Assembly (NCBI GenBank): GCA_023362775.1
Contig: JALMGJ010000026.1
Span: forward strand, 2,697,394-2,761,393
Source of the DNA: Charina bottae
Lineage: Eukaryota; Chordata; Lepidosauria; Squamata; Charinaidae
Direction of reading: 5' to 3'
Length of the DNA stretch: 64,000 nucleotides
Translations under genes and position numbers: made by a program
In this document: positions 12,901 to 22,800 of the stretch, piece by piece
How the letters are laid out: every line of letters starts with the position of its first letter
How positions within the stretch are numbered: the stretch's first letter is position 1
The notes under the pieces: generated by a model
Database searches by the model: none
Seen by the model: the letters and a program-made list of their open reading frames with translations, nothing else
Told to the model about the DNA's origin: nothing

Positions 12901-15900
12901 GTTTCTTCTTGGGTTCTTCTTCATATCTGCCTTCTAGATGGATAACAGTCAAAATTCCTTTCGGATCATCCAGAGAGAACTTGGCTCAATTAGCTGCTTC
13001 CTTGAAAAGAATGTTCAGGACCTTGATGGTCATCCTGGTTTAGACCGCAGTCTATAATTGCATCCTTATCCGTTTACGTATCTCTGAGAGATGTTCAGTC
13101 CAGAAGCAAACTTGGTGGCTCTTGCTACGAAATCTGAATAGCCTCTTTGTCATCTTCAGATTCCTGGTGGTTTTATTGAGGATTCCTGTGTCCTGCCTGG
13201 GGTCATGATCAATAAAGACATCACTCATCCCCGGATGCGCCGCACCATCAAGAACCCACGTATCATTTTGCTGGACTGTTCACTGGAGTACAAGAAGGGG
13301 GAGAGTCAGGTCTGTCGGCTTGTGAAGCTCCTCTGCTCTTCTGTGCTGAGAAAAAGCTTACTGGGGGGGGGGGGGGCGGGGTCAAGCATGTTTCACATAT
13401 TGTGGGACTCATCCCTGAACCTTCAGAGGTTTTAGCCCGGCTTATTGATTTGCTCTGTATCCCGTGTCATTTATATTGATTTAAAAAAAAAACTTGGTAA
13501 TTTTTGTCACTGAAGATTTCCACTCCCAATTGCTTGTGGTGACTTACAAAGGGATAAATTTGCCATAAGCTTTTATCTTATAACGCTGTAGTCAGAGCCT
13601 TCCAGAATATGTGCCAAGGAAAACTAAATTCTCTTAGACATTTTTGTACTCCAATTATTACGTTGTGGGGCAAAATCATTGGGAATCTGGTTCAGCAGTC
13701 TTGAAATTTCAACAGGCATTTCCCGCACATGCTGCATCTAAAAATCTGCCTTTCAGATGTTTTCCGAAAGCCAAATTCTACACCTTCCCCATATCTTACA
13801 CTTTTTTCCTGCACTTCTGCAGATTTGGGCAGTGCAAGCAAGGATTATGATGCTTGCCTGGATTTGAGGAACTAAAAGCAAAGAGTACTGCAATAATAAT
13901 GAACAGTAGATAGGTGGGGAAATGGTACCCGTTTAAGCAAGTTTGTACATTGATCAAATACTGGATAGCCATCACTGCAAACTCACCCAGAAGCTTTTGC
14001 CTCCTTTTTGCAGACTGATATTGAAATAACCCGTGAGGAGGACTTTGCTCGCATCCTCCAGATGGAAGAGGAATATATTCAGCAGATGTGCGAACAGTTG
14101 ATCAAAGTCAAACCTGACCTCATCATCACAGAGAAAGGAATCTCCGGTAAAGATCCATTCCTATTGAGACGATGCTTGGCAATTCTCTGTTTGTCTCCCT
14201 GTGGAAGGAGGGTATGTAACTAGACTTTTTTTTTTTACCTTTAGACCTGGCTCAGCATTACCTGATGAGGGCCAACATCTCAGCAATCCGCCGGGTGAGG
14301 AAAACTGACAACAACCGGATTGCAAGGTGAAGATGCCTAAATTATTGCAAGAGGAAGTAGAAACTAGTCCCTAGAGCAGAAGCAGCAGCAGCTATCTTAA
14401 TTAGAGCAGAGTATCACAGTGGAGGGAGAGATTTCTTTTGCACGGCTTCTGTTTCTGTTGGTACTGAGAAAAATAATGCTGTCCTGCTTTGGAAGGCTTT
14501 GAGTAAGTTCTGTGTGACATTCAGGCAATAAGAGAAAACGCAGAACATGAAGTGGATTGTTCTAGCAAGGCCAGGAAATAAACTTTATTGGATTCTTTTT
14601 TGTGGCAGGGCCTGTGGAGCTCGTATCATCAGCCGCACAGATGAGCTGCGTGAGGAGGATGTGGGGACCGGCGCGAGGCTTTTTGAAGTGAAGAAAATTG
14701 GAGACGAGTACTTTGCTTTTATCACTGACTGCAAGGAGCCCAAGGCCTGCACCATCTTGCTCCGAGGCGCCAGCAAAGAGATCCTAGCGGTGAGCGGCCT
14801 CCAGGCACCGCCCGAAGAAAATAGCTTCTGAGGCTGTAGCAGGCAACATGGGCTTTTAACTTTCCTTCAGTTTTTCTGGGGAAAATGCCACTGTTCAAGT
14901 GGATCTTTTGGAGCATTTAGTCCAAGGGCTTGCAGTGGAGGCAGTGCAGCTCCTAGCCTTTTGCAGGACTGCAGGAAACCGTCAGGTGATGTTACCTGGG
15001 CCTGAACGTCTTCAGCTGGTACTTTGGAGTTTTGAAGGAGGAGAATGAGAGCAGGAGAGGAGCCATCACCATTGTCATGTTTGAACCTCCAGCTCTTGAA
15101 ATACCACAATTTGTGGTGATGTGGGGAAGGTTAACGTTGGAAATAAGAGCGGTTTGTCTCCCAGTGGCTGCCTGCTTCCTTTCCCGCCCTCACCTTTGAA
15201 AAAGGCCATTTGGTAGCTGAATTTTAGCAGCAGACCCTCAAAGGCCTGGAAGCCGCAGAGGGTGTTCTGGGAGAGGCCTGCAGCAGGCCGGCCAGTCTAG
15301 TGCTCGAGAAGATACCCGGATACCTAAAGCTGTACTTTGTAAACGCCTTTTGATGCTAACGTGCATTTTTTTCAGAATTAAAATTAGGCATTCACCTCAT
15401 TCTTAATCTTTCTAGAGTAGGGTGCGATAAGAACAAGCCTAGTCTTTTTTGTATATTTGTGCATGTGTAAGTGCGTGCATTCAGCACTGTTAAACTGAGG
15501 CAGTTACTGATGCCAACACGAACAGCTACAGGGGATCTGTCAGGCAGGCAGAGATGCCCAGAATCACTGGAGGTGTGGCTTTTCTTCAGAGAGAGGAGGC
15601 AGCGATTCGTGCAGTTGCAGCCTCCCCAAGGATAGCTCCCTTTCCTACCTACTTGCCACAAAAATTACTCTTTGGAATGCCTCTGTAATATCCCTCTGAA
15701 TTGCTCTCCAATTTGCCAGACAACTTGGACTTGAGGCTTCAACTTTTACACACGCGGTTTCCTCTCCTTCCCGCAGGAGGTGGAGCGCAACCTCCAGGAT
15801 GCGATGCAGGTCTGTCGCAACGTCCTTGTTGACCCGCAGCTGGTGCCAGGGGGTGGCGCTTCCGAGATGGCCGTGGCCCACGCCTTGACCGAAAAATCCA

Positions 15901-18003
15901 AAGTCATGACCGGGGTGGAGCAGTGGCCCTACCGTGCTGTCGCCCAAGCACTCGAAGTGATTCCCAGGACCCTCATTCAGAACTGTGGTGCCAGCACCAT
16001 CCGTGTCCTCACTTCCCTGCGGGTGAGAACGGCCTTTTCCCTCGGGTCGTTTCCTTTTATCGCCAGCAGTGCCCATCCTTCGCCTTGCGCTCGTATCGCC
16101 ACTCTTGCCTGGAATCTTGCCTTGTGATCATTGCTCTGTGGGTGAGAGGAGCAATGTGGTCAGTGCACCGATAATGGGAAAGGAGGGTAGGAAGACATAA
16201 CACGTCCCCGGAAATGTTTCCAAACAATTGTGGAAAGCATTCAGTCAAAAAAACCTTTAAAAAGGTCAGGGGGTGAGCAAGAGGCGGATGGGTGTGATCC
16301 CTTTGAAGCTGTTGGAGGCGGAAGATGGGGGGCTTCTTGGTTTGGAGATGCTTAACTACTGCGATTGCTCACAGGCAAAACATACTCAAGAAGGCAGTCA
16401 GACCTGGGGCGTAAACGGCGAGACCGGAGCCTTAGTCGACATGAAGGACTTGGGGATCTGGGAGCCGCTGTCTGTGAAGTTGCAGACCTACAAGACAGCT
16501 GTCGAGGTGAGGGTGAAAGCGGCCTTGGCCGGAAGAGACTTCCTGGGGATGAAAGGGATCAGAAGGGAAGGACGAAGGGCTGGTCTCATCTTGCTAGCTG
16601 GGAATACCTTCTCCATTATTTCCAAGTTCGTTTTTAGCGTTGCTCTTCTTCTGGACTGTTAACTTGTGCCAGTTCATAGGGTTCAAAGATATTCTTAGTA
16701 GCTGCTCCCTAACAGGAGATACTGTGTATTCCAGCCTGTACAAACACAGTTGGTATTTTGGGCTGAGTGATGGAGACAGTCAAGAGATGCCCTTTCTATT
16801 ACCTGCGTTCCCACTCACCTTATTATCTTATGCCTATGAAGGTTCTCAGTCATCCAGGTGGAATTGTCTGTAGCTTGAATCATGTCAACTGGATTTCTAT
16901 TTTCTCAGTGGAAACGTTTCGCTCCTTATCCAAGGAGCTTCTTCAGTCTGAGCAAAGTTGGTAAGGGAATCCTAAATATGTTTCTCGGTAGCTGTGTGAC
17001 CTTACACCTGGGGCTAGGTCATGGTTATATTGAGATGTTATTTTAAGTCCTTTTATCATCTAAAGGAGGATCGTTAAGATCACCATGCTGCTGTTGAGAT
17101 TGTGAAATGGTCTTAATCTTCCTAGGCACAGAAGAGAAAGCAGGGAGGAAGATGGGGGAGAGGTTGTGCCTGAGGCCCCCACCTCTATTCAAGGAAGGAT
17201 TTTCCAAGTTGACATAAATGGATTCCTTGACCCCTCACCTAGCCCCAGGTGTAAGGTCACACAGCTACCTAGAAACGTATTTAGGATTCCCTTACTAACT
17301 TTGCTCAGACTGAAGAAGCTCCTTGGATAAGGAGCGAAACGTTTCCACTGAGAAAATAGAAATCCAGTTGACATGATTCAAGCTACAGACTTATTATCTT
17401 ATCTTTCCAGCTGTCGGACATGTTGAAAATTAAAAAAAAATTAAAATGGGAGTTGCTGGGGAAGTAGGCAATCCATCTGTGTGAAAAATACACAACTTTA
17501 AAATACAGAAAAAAACCCTTACCATTGTGTGTACTACAAGGGAATGACAGGCTGCAGGGGTATCCGCAGGGCGTGATCAAAAGAATCAAGATAGTGGCCT
17601 GGCGGTGCAGTTCAACACCTGCTTCTTTTTTAGGTGTGCCTGACACGCCTGAGAAACAGACAGAGCTTCAGTCACACTGTCATGGCTGCCAACTTTTTGT
17701 TGCAGGCGCCCCTGACTGGGTGATTGGCAGGACTAGTTAAACTACTTTATGTTGTTTCTAGCTTTGATGATGATCTAGCTTTCCCCAGAATGTGAAACTC
17801 AAGAGCGCCTCCTAGCTGGGGGGAATGGGGGGTGGGGCTTTTGCCTGCCATGGATTCTTTTCTTGTTCCTGATTTAACCACACCGCCTCCCTCCCCAGAC
17901 GGCTGTCCTCCTCCTGCGTATTGATGACATCGTTTCAGGCCACAAGAAGAAAGGTGATGATCAGAACAAGCAGCTGGGAGCACCGGATGCAGCCCAGGAA
18001 TAA
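3987..18003 (+). CDS. CCT3: T-complex protein 1 subunit gamma (CCT3), 13 coding exons, complete
   Basis: CCT3 is the gamma subunit of the cytosolic TRiC/CCT chaperonin, the two-ring ATP-driven machine that folds actin, tubulin and many other proteins. Exons: 3987-4017, 7416-7477, 8674-8724, 8837-8899, 9355-9451, 10282-10399, 12265-12451, 13160-13309, 14014-14146, 14245-14326, 14609-14789, 15777-16022, 16375-16506, 17899-18003. All junctions are GT-AG and all phases close, giving 1638 nt and 545 residues, the same length as human CCT3. (The list has 14 segments because the first holds only 31 coding bases.) Visible group II chaperonin motifs are TNDGNAIL (60-67), GDGTTS (92-97, nucleotide binding), the conserved Asp393 in LQDAM, and VPGGGASE (408-415), with the apical domain in between. 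The start is [11 protein letters not shown]; human has an extra Met in place of Leu2. Introns hold a SINE, CR1, hAT elements and a fold-back element. No frame break is seen. Confidence 0.97.
4500..4815 (-). mobile_element. CR1 LINE 3' fragment
   Basis: The stretch beginning tcatagagctggaggtcgtc and continuing through 'tagtccaacctcctgc', 'tccagggatggggtgctcc' and 'aggaaattcctcctc' is the familiar amniote CR1 3' end read in antisense. It is non-coding and truncated. Confidence 0.8.
5807..6008. mobile_element. hAT-like MITE with caggggtggggaacc terminus
   Basis: The ends are caggggtgggg... and ...ccacccctg, with flanks cataggg / ttataggg forming an imperfect 8-bp duplication. The interior is G-rich (repeated ggggcggggtttgcgg). 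No open frame. Confidence 0.65.
6118..6486 (+). mobile_element. Sauria-type tRNA-derived SINE, full length, with duplicated B-box segment
   Basis: The tRNA-like head has an A box (gtggctcagcgg) and a B box (ggttcgaatcc), followed by the unrelated body and the tail agagtcggacacgact...aacctttaccttt. A 12-bp target duplication, taaccactatgt, flanks it at 6106-6117 and 6487-6498. The head contains an in-place tandem duplication of about 29 bp, so the ggaggttcgaat B box occurs twice (about 6160-6220). Confidence 0.88.
7118..7192 (+). mobile_element. LINE 3' tail (CR1/L2-like) ending in (AAAT)n
   Basis: The sequence carries the inverted-repeat tail motif cccctcc...gggggagatgggcggt followed by an A/T-rich (aaataaat)n end. 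The same tail is seen at 28724, 51680 and 63530. Confidence 0.6.
8435..8495 (+). mobile_element. LINE 3' tail (CR1/L2-like), decayed
   Basis: The motif cccctatgggggagatggtgcggtgatagaaattgaaagataaataaa is a mutated copy of the tail at 7118. Only the last about 60 bases remain. Confidence 0.5.
10850..11820 (+). mobile_element. hAT-like element carrying a 12-unit minisatellite
   Basis: The terminal inverted repeats are cagagctttccaaac.../...agtttggaaagctccg. A perfect 8-bp target duplication, tgttagat, sits at 10842-10849 and 11821-11828. Almost the whole interior is a minisatellite (see 10953). The right end has the family-specific motif gaaatgatgcatgtctaaaaa. It lies in CCT3 intron 6. Long open frames through it are repeat artefacts. 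Confidence 0.85.
10953..11745 (+). repeat. Minisatellite, 56/61-bp unit, about 12 units
   Basis: Units begin at ggtcctagtg and come in two lengths. One reads cctgctgtgattcc (56 bp) and the other cctgccctgccaggattcc (61 bp). The 5' leader of the host element (aggacatgttag...gtcgcggctgctgccgcc, from about 10872) is duplicated inside the array at about 11455-11520, so a block duplication has also occurred. Confidence 0.85.
16833..17389 (+). mobile_element. Long fold-back retroelement, possibly Penelope-like, with hammerhead-like core
   Basis: The left arm (from cctatgaaggttctcagtc) and right arm (ending gattcaagctacagac) are inverted copies of about 170 bp around a 200-bp centre. The flanks share a 12-bp duplication, ttattatcttat (16820-16831 and 17391-17402). 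The variable duplication length in this family points to target-primed retrotransposition. The right arm has ctgaaga, a stem-loop, then gaaacgttt (17310-17344). No open frame. Confidence 0.6.
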
Positions 18004-18218
18004 CTCCTTGGAAAACCTGGGATAGCTGGACGCAGAAGGAGCCCGAATGACATTTCAAGAGATGGGGTTCTTTGCCCCTGGATTCAAGAGTGTTGAATAC
18101 TGATTTGTTTATAGTTGGTCAGGGGGAGGAGGAAGGAGGACCAGCACTGGTTAGCATGTTTCTGTTGAGGAGACACGCTTTATTTAAATGTACTCTGTAG
18201 CTGCTTTGTGGCTTTATT

Positions 18219-18224
18219 AATAAA
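18219..18224 (+). terminator. CCT3: CCT3 polyadenylation signal AATAAA
   Basis: A canonical AATAAA lies 216 bases after the CCT3 stop codon, followed by a T/G-rich stretch (tttttggttatacatttttggttg), which fits a cleavage site and downstream element. Confidence 0.8.
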
Positions 18225-18249
18225 AATACCCCTTCACGCTCATAGATAC

Positions 18250-19480
18250 ATTTTTGGTTATACATTTTTGGTTGTTTTCTCCTCTGTAACGTTAGCAAGA
18301 TTGACCTCATTACAGGCAGGATCTCAAGGAGAACTCCAGAAGCACTTTTTCAGATGCTGCAGCCCAGCAGAGCCCAATTATTGATCTGGCTTCAAGTACC
18401 CGATAAATAATGCAGCCATAGTTTTATTTCAATTCTGGGCTCCATTTTCCTTTTACTAAGAGATCCATTGAGATGATATTGCAATAAAATGCTAACCGAA
18501 TCAGCAAAGAGATTGGTTCATCTTCCTTAAAAGGCAACGCTGGATACATACTGGCTGGGTTTGCACGTACAGTACTTCAGCCATAATGTGGTTTCTTCTG
18601 CAAACCACAGCGTATGGCTTGGCATGATGTGGGAACCATCATTTCTGTACAGTGGCCGCAACCTTTAATAATATAGTCTTAATCTAAGACAGAGAAGAAG
18701 GCTGGATTGTTACAGAAGAGAAGGTGGGGGAAGCCATGTCTTTTCATGACAGGCAGATGTTTGCTTGCATTTGAAGATGCAGGGGTATTACGTGCTGCTT
18801 GGCTTAAGACCTGTTGAGCCCACCTTGTGAAGGGGGTAAGGAATAATCAGTGGTGGTGGTGGGGAGTTTTGTTAAAGCACTTGAAACAGCCTTCCCCAAC
18901 TGCTGGGCTGCAGCCCGCTTTAATTGCCAACCAGCACAGTCTTTGTCAGGCTTGGTTGAAAACTGATAGGAATTCTAGTTCTCCTTGCCACCTTGGGAAA
19001 AGTTTGGAACTTTAAAGTTCCAAGAAGAGGAATATTTCGGCACTTGCCAGTTGTTTTCTTCAAAACAGTTGGGATTGCGTGAAGTGGGAGGAAGCTGATT
19101 TTTGTGCTTGGAAGCCATCACGTTGCTGCACCCAGCTTTTCTTAGCAATGCAAGAGTTTTGTTACCCTTGTTCAAATTGAAATTCTTGAACAAAATCCTT
19201 CCTCTCCGTTGCAAGCCCCTACTCAAATCCCCTTTTCTTTGCCGGAGGAGAATGCCCATGCTTGGCTGGGGGAGATGGGCCTTGTAGTCCAACAGTTCTG
19301 GGAGACAATAGGTTGGAGAAAGTTTGGGTGCCTCTTTCCCAGCGTTTCCCCATTTCAGTAATCTGGAACCTAGGGCTGAATGTTGTTATTTCATCCATTA
19401 AATCTTAAAAGTGATCAGATGGAATCAAATGAGCAAGATACCTTCTGCTTGGCTGGGAAGTTTCTCCAGAACATCTAACC
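18250..19480. other. CCT3-GLMP spacer
   Basis: No gene, exon or clear repeat is recognised before the MITE at 19481. Around 18540-18640 is another degenerate copy of the 'tggtttcttctgcaaaccac' type reptile repeat phrase. Confidence 0.45.
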
Positions 19481-19615
19481 CAGTGTTCCTCAACCTCAGC
19501 AGCTTTAAGGTGGGTGGACTTCAACTCCCAGGATTCCCCAGCCAGCATGGCTGGCTGGGGAATCCTGAGAGTTGAAGTCCACCCATCTTAAAGTTGCTGA
19601 GGTTGAGAGACGCTG
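19481..19615. mobile_element. Palindromic hAT-like MITE (ttcaactccc family)
   Basis: This is one near-perfect hairpin. Arms run cagtgttcctcaacct...ggacttcaactcccagg and back. It closes at gccagcatggctggc. The flanks atctaacc and ttctaacc (7 of 8) suggest an 8-bp duplication, with a small ctg duplication at the right end. It lies directly upstream of the GLMP CpG promoter. Confidence 0.75.
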
Positions 19616-19619
19616 CTGT

Positions 19620-19878
19620 TCTAACCAATCTCCGTCCCCGCGACCAGGGCGCTGCTCTTCCTGCCCGTCATTTCTTTGGCTGCTAGGGATTCATCCTCCG
19701 TTGCCTCTCGGAAAGCTGACCTTACGAGGGGCCCTTCCAGTTCCCCGCCGTCCGAGCGGTCCACAGAGGCTTTCCAGCGGCCCCTTTAAGAGAGTCTCCC
19801 CGCCCAGTTCGAGGAGAACCCGGAAGGAACGCCGGCCGGGTCATGTGACGGGAGGGCGCTTTTGCAACCCGCAGCAAC
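19620..19878 (+). promoter_or_regulatory. GLMP: GLMP CpG-rich promoter with CLEAR/M-box-like site
   Basis: A CpG-rich, TATA-less stretch runs to the GLMP start codon. GTCATGTGAC at 19840-19849 is one base from the CLEAR palindrome GTCACGTGAC and contains the MiT/TFE M-box TCATGTGA. It lies 30 bp upstream of the ATG. TFEB/TFE3/MITF control would suit a lysosomal gene, but binding is inferred. Confidence 0.65.
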
Positions 19879-22800
19879 ATGCTGGCGGCGGGGAGTTGGG
19901 CTGCCCTGGCTCTCCTGTGGGCAGCGGGCGGCTGCGCGGGGGGCTCGGCGGGCTACAGGAGGAGGGTAGGTGCCGGGCGCAGGGGCGGGAGGCCGGGTGG
20001 CTGCCCGCCGGGTTGGGCTCTTTCCGGAGAAGGCTGGATGAAAAGCCGGGAGGTTCGCTTGTGTACGCTGGGGGGTGGGGGGCGGTGGCGCTCTGCGTAT
20101 GCCTCGAAGCGCTCTGCCCGCTCCGTCGGGTTTCGGCTGGGGCGTTGCGCCCGACGAAGCGGGAAGGAAATCGCCACCGCGCTCCGTCTCCTGCTGAAAA
20201 TTCGAAATAAGGACCTGAGGAAGGAAGGAAGGAAGGAAGGAAGAGAAAGTGAAAGAGGGGGCTTGAAGGGCGTGAGGTTTGGGGCTGGAGGACGGGGTTC
20301 ACACCGCGTTAACGAAACGTAACCACTGCGTTCAGGTAATTGGGCTTCGCAGACCAAACCTGCGCAAACCTGGTTTAACGGGGTGGGCTGGTTCACCTTA
20401 ACAGGCTGATCCTCAAATTAGCCAACTTGCAATTCAGCTTGTGTGAGTCCAGCCTGTGTGTTTCATCTCTGGCTCCCATCGATATAAAAGCAGTGTTTCT
20501 CAACCTTGGCAGCATTAAGATGGGTGGACTTCAACTCCCAGAATTCCCCAGCCAGCTTCTGGGGAATTCTGGGAGTTGAAGTCCACACATCAAGCGGCTG
20601 AGGTTGAGAAACACTGATCTAAAGGGAACTCCTTGTGCTTTCTAAATAGGTAGGTCAGGCCCTCCCCATCCCAAGGCTGTCCGTGTGTGAGTGAAGTAAG
20701 GATTATGGGACCTGGAGTCCTCCACATTTGGAAGGCATCAGGTTGGAACAAGTTCCTCCATATATACTGTACTTCATTATATTTCCATGGCTTTAAATCT
20801 GCGCTTTAAATCTCACTTGCTGAGCCTCATGGCTGCTTTCAGATATGAACCTGGATCCCCTTGACCTATTAAACTGCATTGATTTTCAGTTCTGCCTAAC
20901 GTGGTTGTGAACAACAAGATTTTCTATATATATAGAAAAAAAGAGATGCAAATGTCTGTAGTCCATAACTATGGGAGACATAAACTCCGGGAGACAGTGG
21001 AGGACAGGAAGGCCTGGCGTGCTGTGGTCCATGAGGTCACGAAGAGTCGGACACAACTAAACAACTGAACAACAACAACAACATAGTCCATAAATTTTGT
21101 AAATGGAGCCAGGTTGGGGCCAGGCCCTAAAATATTTGAAACTTGAGACTTGGTTTGCAGGATTGTGCTTGACCAGAACTTCTTGGATATGCTCCCAGAA
21201 AAGACTGGAATCCCAATCTGTTAAGCCTGTTATGCTTATTGCAACAGGTGAATAGGGTTGTTTTGACTGCTTCCTTTTGAAAATCATGCCCCACAAAAGA
21301 TTCCCTGGGGTGGCCCAGGCCAGATTGTCTGAATCAAAAATGGGTGCTCTGTTTCAAACGCCAGTGCAGAGAAGAAGAGCAGAAGGGCCATTGGTAACTC
21401 TTGGATTCTAATTCTTGCTTCTGAATCAGAGCTTTCCAAACTCTGTGTCGCGACACAAAAGTGTGTCGCCACACACAGCGTGGTGTGTCGCCACACCACC
21501 CGGAAGCGGCTGTGCACGGTGGCAGCGGCAGTGCCACCACACGCGTGCCACTGCACGCCCTCTTGTGTTGCTGCCGCGCACGTGCGCCGCCGCCGTGCCG
21601 CCGCCGCCGTGCCGCCGCCGCACCGCCGCTGGCGGCACTTTGGAAAGCCCTGTTCTGAATAATATGTATCCCCTGGAATTCCACAGCTTGGAGCCCAGCT
21701 CCAGATGTTAGTTTGGGATTTTTCCTCCTCCATTGCCTTTCTTTGCAGCTGTGGAGGTGTTAGCAAAGCAAACCCCAGAATAGTTCCTATCTTCAGCCTT
21801 GGGGGGGATAAGAAAGTAAGGGGTGAGAGAGTTCCTTGTTTTCAGTTTCCTCTTTTCCCTTCTGAAGCAGGAGGAAACATGCTGCATTCATGGTTTTCCC
21901 CTAGACTGAGCTTCAGAAATTAGAACATGAATCATATATTTTCTTCAGAATCTTTACAAATGAATCTTTACCATTACTGGGTGGTTTTTTCTATAACTGT
22001 TTTCTAATCATTTCTCTTCCTCTTACTATTTCCATCTGCTGGTTAATATTTCAAATTATACAGCAGATGTAAATGTTTATAAATTGATCTAATTCCTAAC
22101 TCCCAAATTGAGGAGAAATATTGATTGATTACATGTCTATGAAGGTTCTCAGTCATCCAGGTGGAATTGTCTGTAGCTTGAATCATGTCAACTGGATTTC
22201 TATTTTCTCAGTGGAAACGTTTCGCTCCTTATCCAAGAAGCTTCTTCAGTCGTCTTCTGAAAAAGCTCCTTGGATAAGGAGCGAAACGTTTCCACTGAGA
22301 AAATAGAAATCCAGTTGACATGATTCAAGCTACAGATGATTGATTACATGCCATCAAGTCGTCGTTGACTCTGTGACCACATAGATAGATTTTCTCCCCA
22401 AAGAAGATTTTTCCCCCCGTTCAGTCATGTTCGATTCTCAGAGACTGAAATATGCGGATTGCCAAATGTGTCAGTAAGTTGTTGGTGGAGTGGAAAAAAC
22501 TCTACATGTGCTCAGAGGCACTCACTGCTCCATGTACCACTTTGCCCCATCTTGGGAGGGCAGGATTGAAGGGGGTGCATTTTTCCATTCCAAAAGCACT
22601 GGGGACTTGGATCCCATGCAAGCGATGTGGGCCTCCTAGCAGTATTCCTTGAAGAAGGAATCATTCTGAAATGGAGTGTTACTTGTACATCACAATATGC
22701 CAAACTTTTCTCTGCCTTTCCCATCAAAGCCTGATTCTGCTCCCTAACACTGTTCTTTCTTTTCCTGTCCATTTTTGTTTCCATTTCCATGTCTTGCTTT

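Noticed and set aside
19572..20210. 212-codon plus-strand frame overlapping GLMP exon 1
   Set aside because: It starts inside a MITE and reads the GLMP promoter and exon 1 in another frame. GLMP's signal peptide frame is the conserved one.
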